Assembly (NCBI GenBank): GCA_030593785.1 | Contig: JAUVGM010000153.1 | Coordinates: 1 to 6,152 of the forward strand | Direction: 5' to 3' | From: Gammaproteobacteria bacterium | GTDB taxonomy: Bacteria; Pseudomonadota; Gammaproteobacteria; UBA6429; Thiohalophilaceae | DNA: 6,152 bases | Shown: positions 5,987 through 6,152 of the stretch, piece by piece | Layout of the letters: the number at the start of each line of letters is the position of its first letter | Numbering within the stretch: position 1 is the stretch's first letter | Translations under genes and position numbers: made by a program | Notes under the pieces: generated by a model | Databases searched by the model: none | The model's input: the letters and a program-made list of their open reading frames with translations, nothing else | What the model was told of the DNA's origin: nothing

Positions 5987-6152
5987 ATGGCGAATGAGCT
6001 TAATACACATTCACAAAAACCAACACCTGCAATGGCTACCGCAGTTAAAGTGTTGTGCTTATGTCTGCCTGTATTATTAACTGCATGTAGTAGTGATAAT
6101 ACCAGTGACCTTCAGGAATACGTGGCAAGCGTTAAGGCGCGTCCAAAAGTTC
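5987..6152 (+). CDS. pilP: Type IV pilus assembly lipoprotein PilP (3' partial)
   Basis: The reading frame runs off the right edge after 55 codons. A hydrophobic signal segment (about residues 17-33) ends in the lipobox LTAC, so C34 should be lipidated after signal peptidase II cleavage. The mature start CSSDNTSDLQEYVASVKARP, with its D-LQ-YV--VKARP pattern, is characteristic of PilP. PilP connects PilN-PilO to the secretin PilQ. Ser, not Asp, follows the cysteine, so the simple +2 inner-membrane retention signal is absent. From 5987 the n-region is long (about 16 residues); a start at 6032 would give a more standard signal peptide but lacks a ribosome site. The gene is 59 bases after pilO with no terminator in the gap, so it belongs to the same operon. 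pilQ is expected next. Confidence 0.9.
   Translation, partial: MANELNTHSQKPTPAMATAVKVLCLCLPVLLTACSSDNTSDLQEYVASVKARPKV

Overview
The window looks like a chromosomal segment of a gammaproteobacterium of moderate, AT-leaning base composition (a visual estimate, not computed). The main evidence is gene order: the apparent tail of a malic enzyme, then a class A penicillin-binding protein 1A (mrcA/ponA) divergent from pilM-pilN-pilO-pilP. From memory this is close to the Pseudomonas arrangement of malic enzyme, ponA and pilMNOPQ. I cannot name the genus. Nothing suggests a mobile element, phage, CRISPR array, RNA gene or recent transfer.

Left part (1-750). A + strand gene, probably malic enzyme, ends at 84. 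It converges on a - strand gene (111-716) encoding a 201-residue protein of unknown function. A perfect 10-bp stem (94-120) lies between them and contains the stop codon of the - strand gene. The unknown protein has the spacing of a nucleotidyltransferase active-site motif (GS-x3-G-x5-S-x-I-x-L), but both metal-binding aspartates are replaced. This is the least understood and most interesting item in the window.

Middle (748-3657). The - strand mrcA gene encodes a full-length bifunctional peptidoglycan synthase of 886 residues, with all expected glycosyltransferase and transpeptidase motifs and two hydrophilic insertions. The unknown gene follows it by 31 bases on the same strand, so the two are probably co-transcribed. 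The 249-base region between mrcA and pilM holds two back-to-back sigma70-type promoters: a very good one for mrcA (GTGACA-17-TATAAT) and a good one for the pil operon (TTGACT-18-TATAAA). A predicted hairpin lies at the 5' end of the mrcA transcript, and a small palindrome covers the pil -35 box.

Right part (3658-6152). pilM, pilN, pilO and the start of pilP form a tight operon, with pilQ expected just beyond the window. These genes make the type IV pilus alignment subcomplex: cytoplasmic actin-like PilM binds the N-terminal tail of PilN, PilN and PilO pair through membrane and coiled-coil segments, and the lipoprotein PilP links them to the outer-membrane secretin PilQ. PilN and PilO here both carry very basic periplasmic segments, most strikingly an all-Lys/Arg tail on PilO.

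Overall this is a conserved housekeeping region, not an accessory island. I do not see a clearly new system. The best candidate for new biology is the mrcA-linked degenerate nucleotidyltransferase-like protein.
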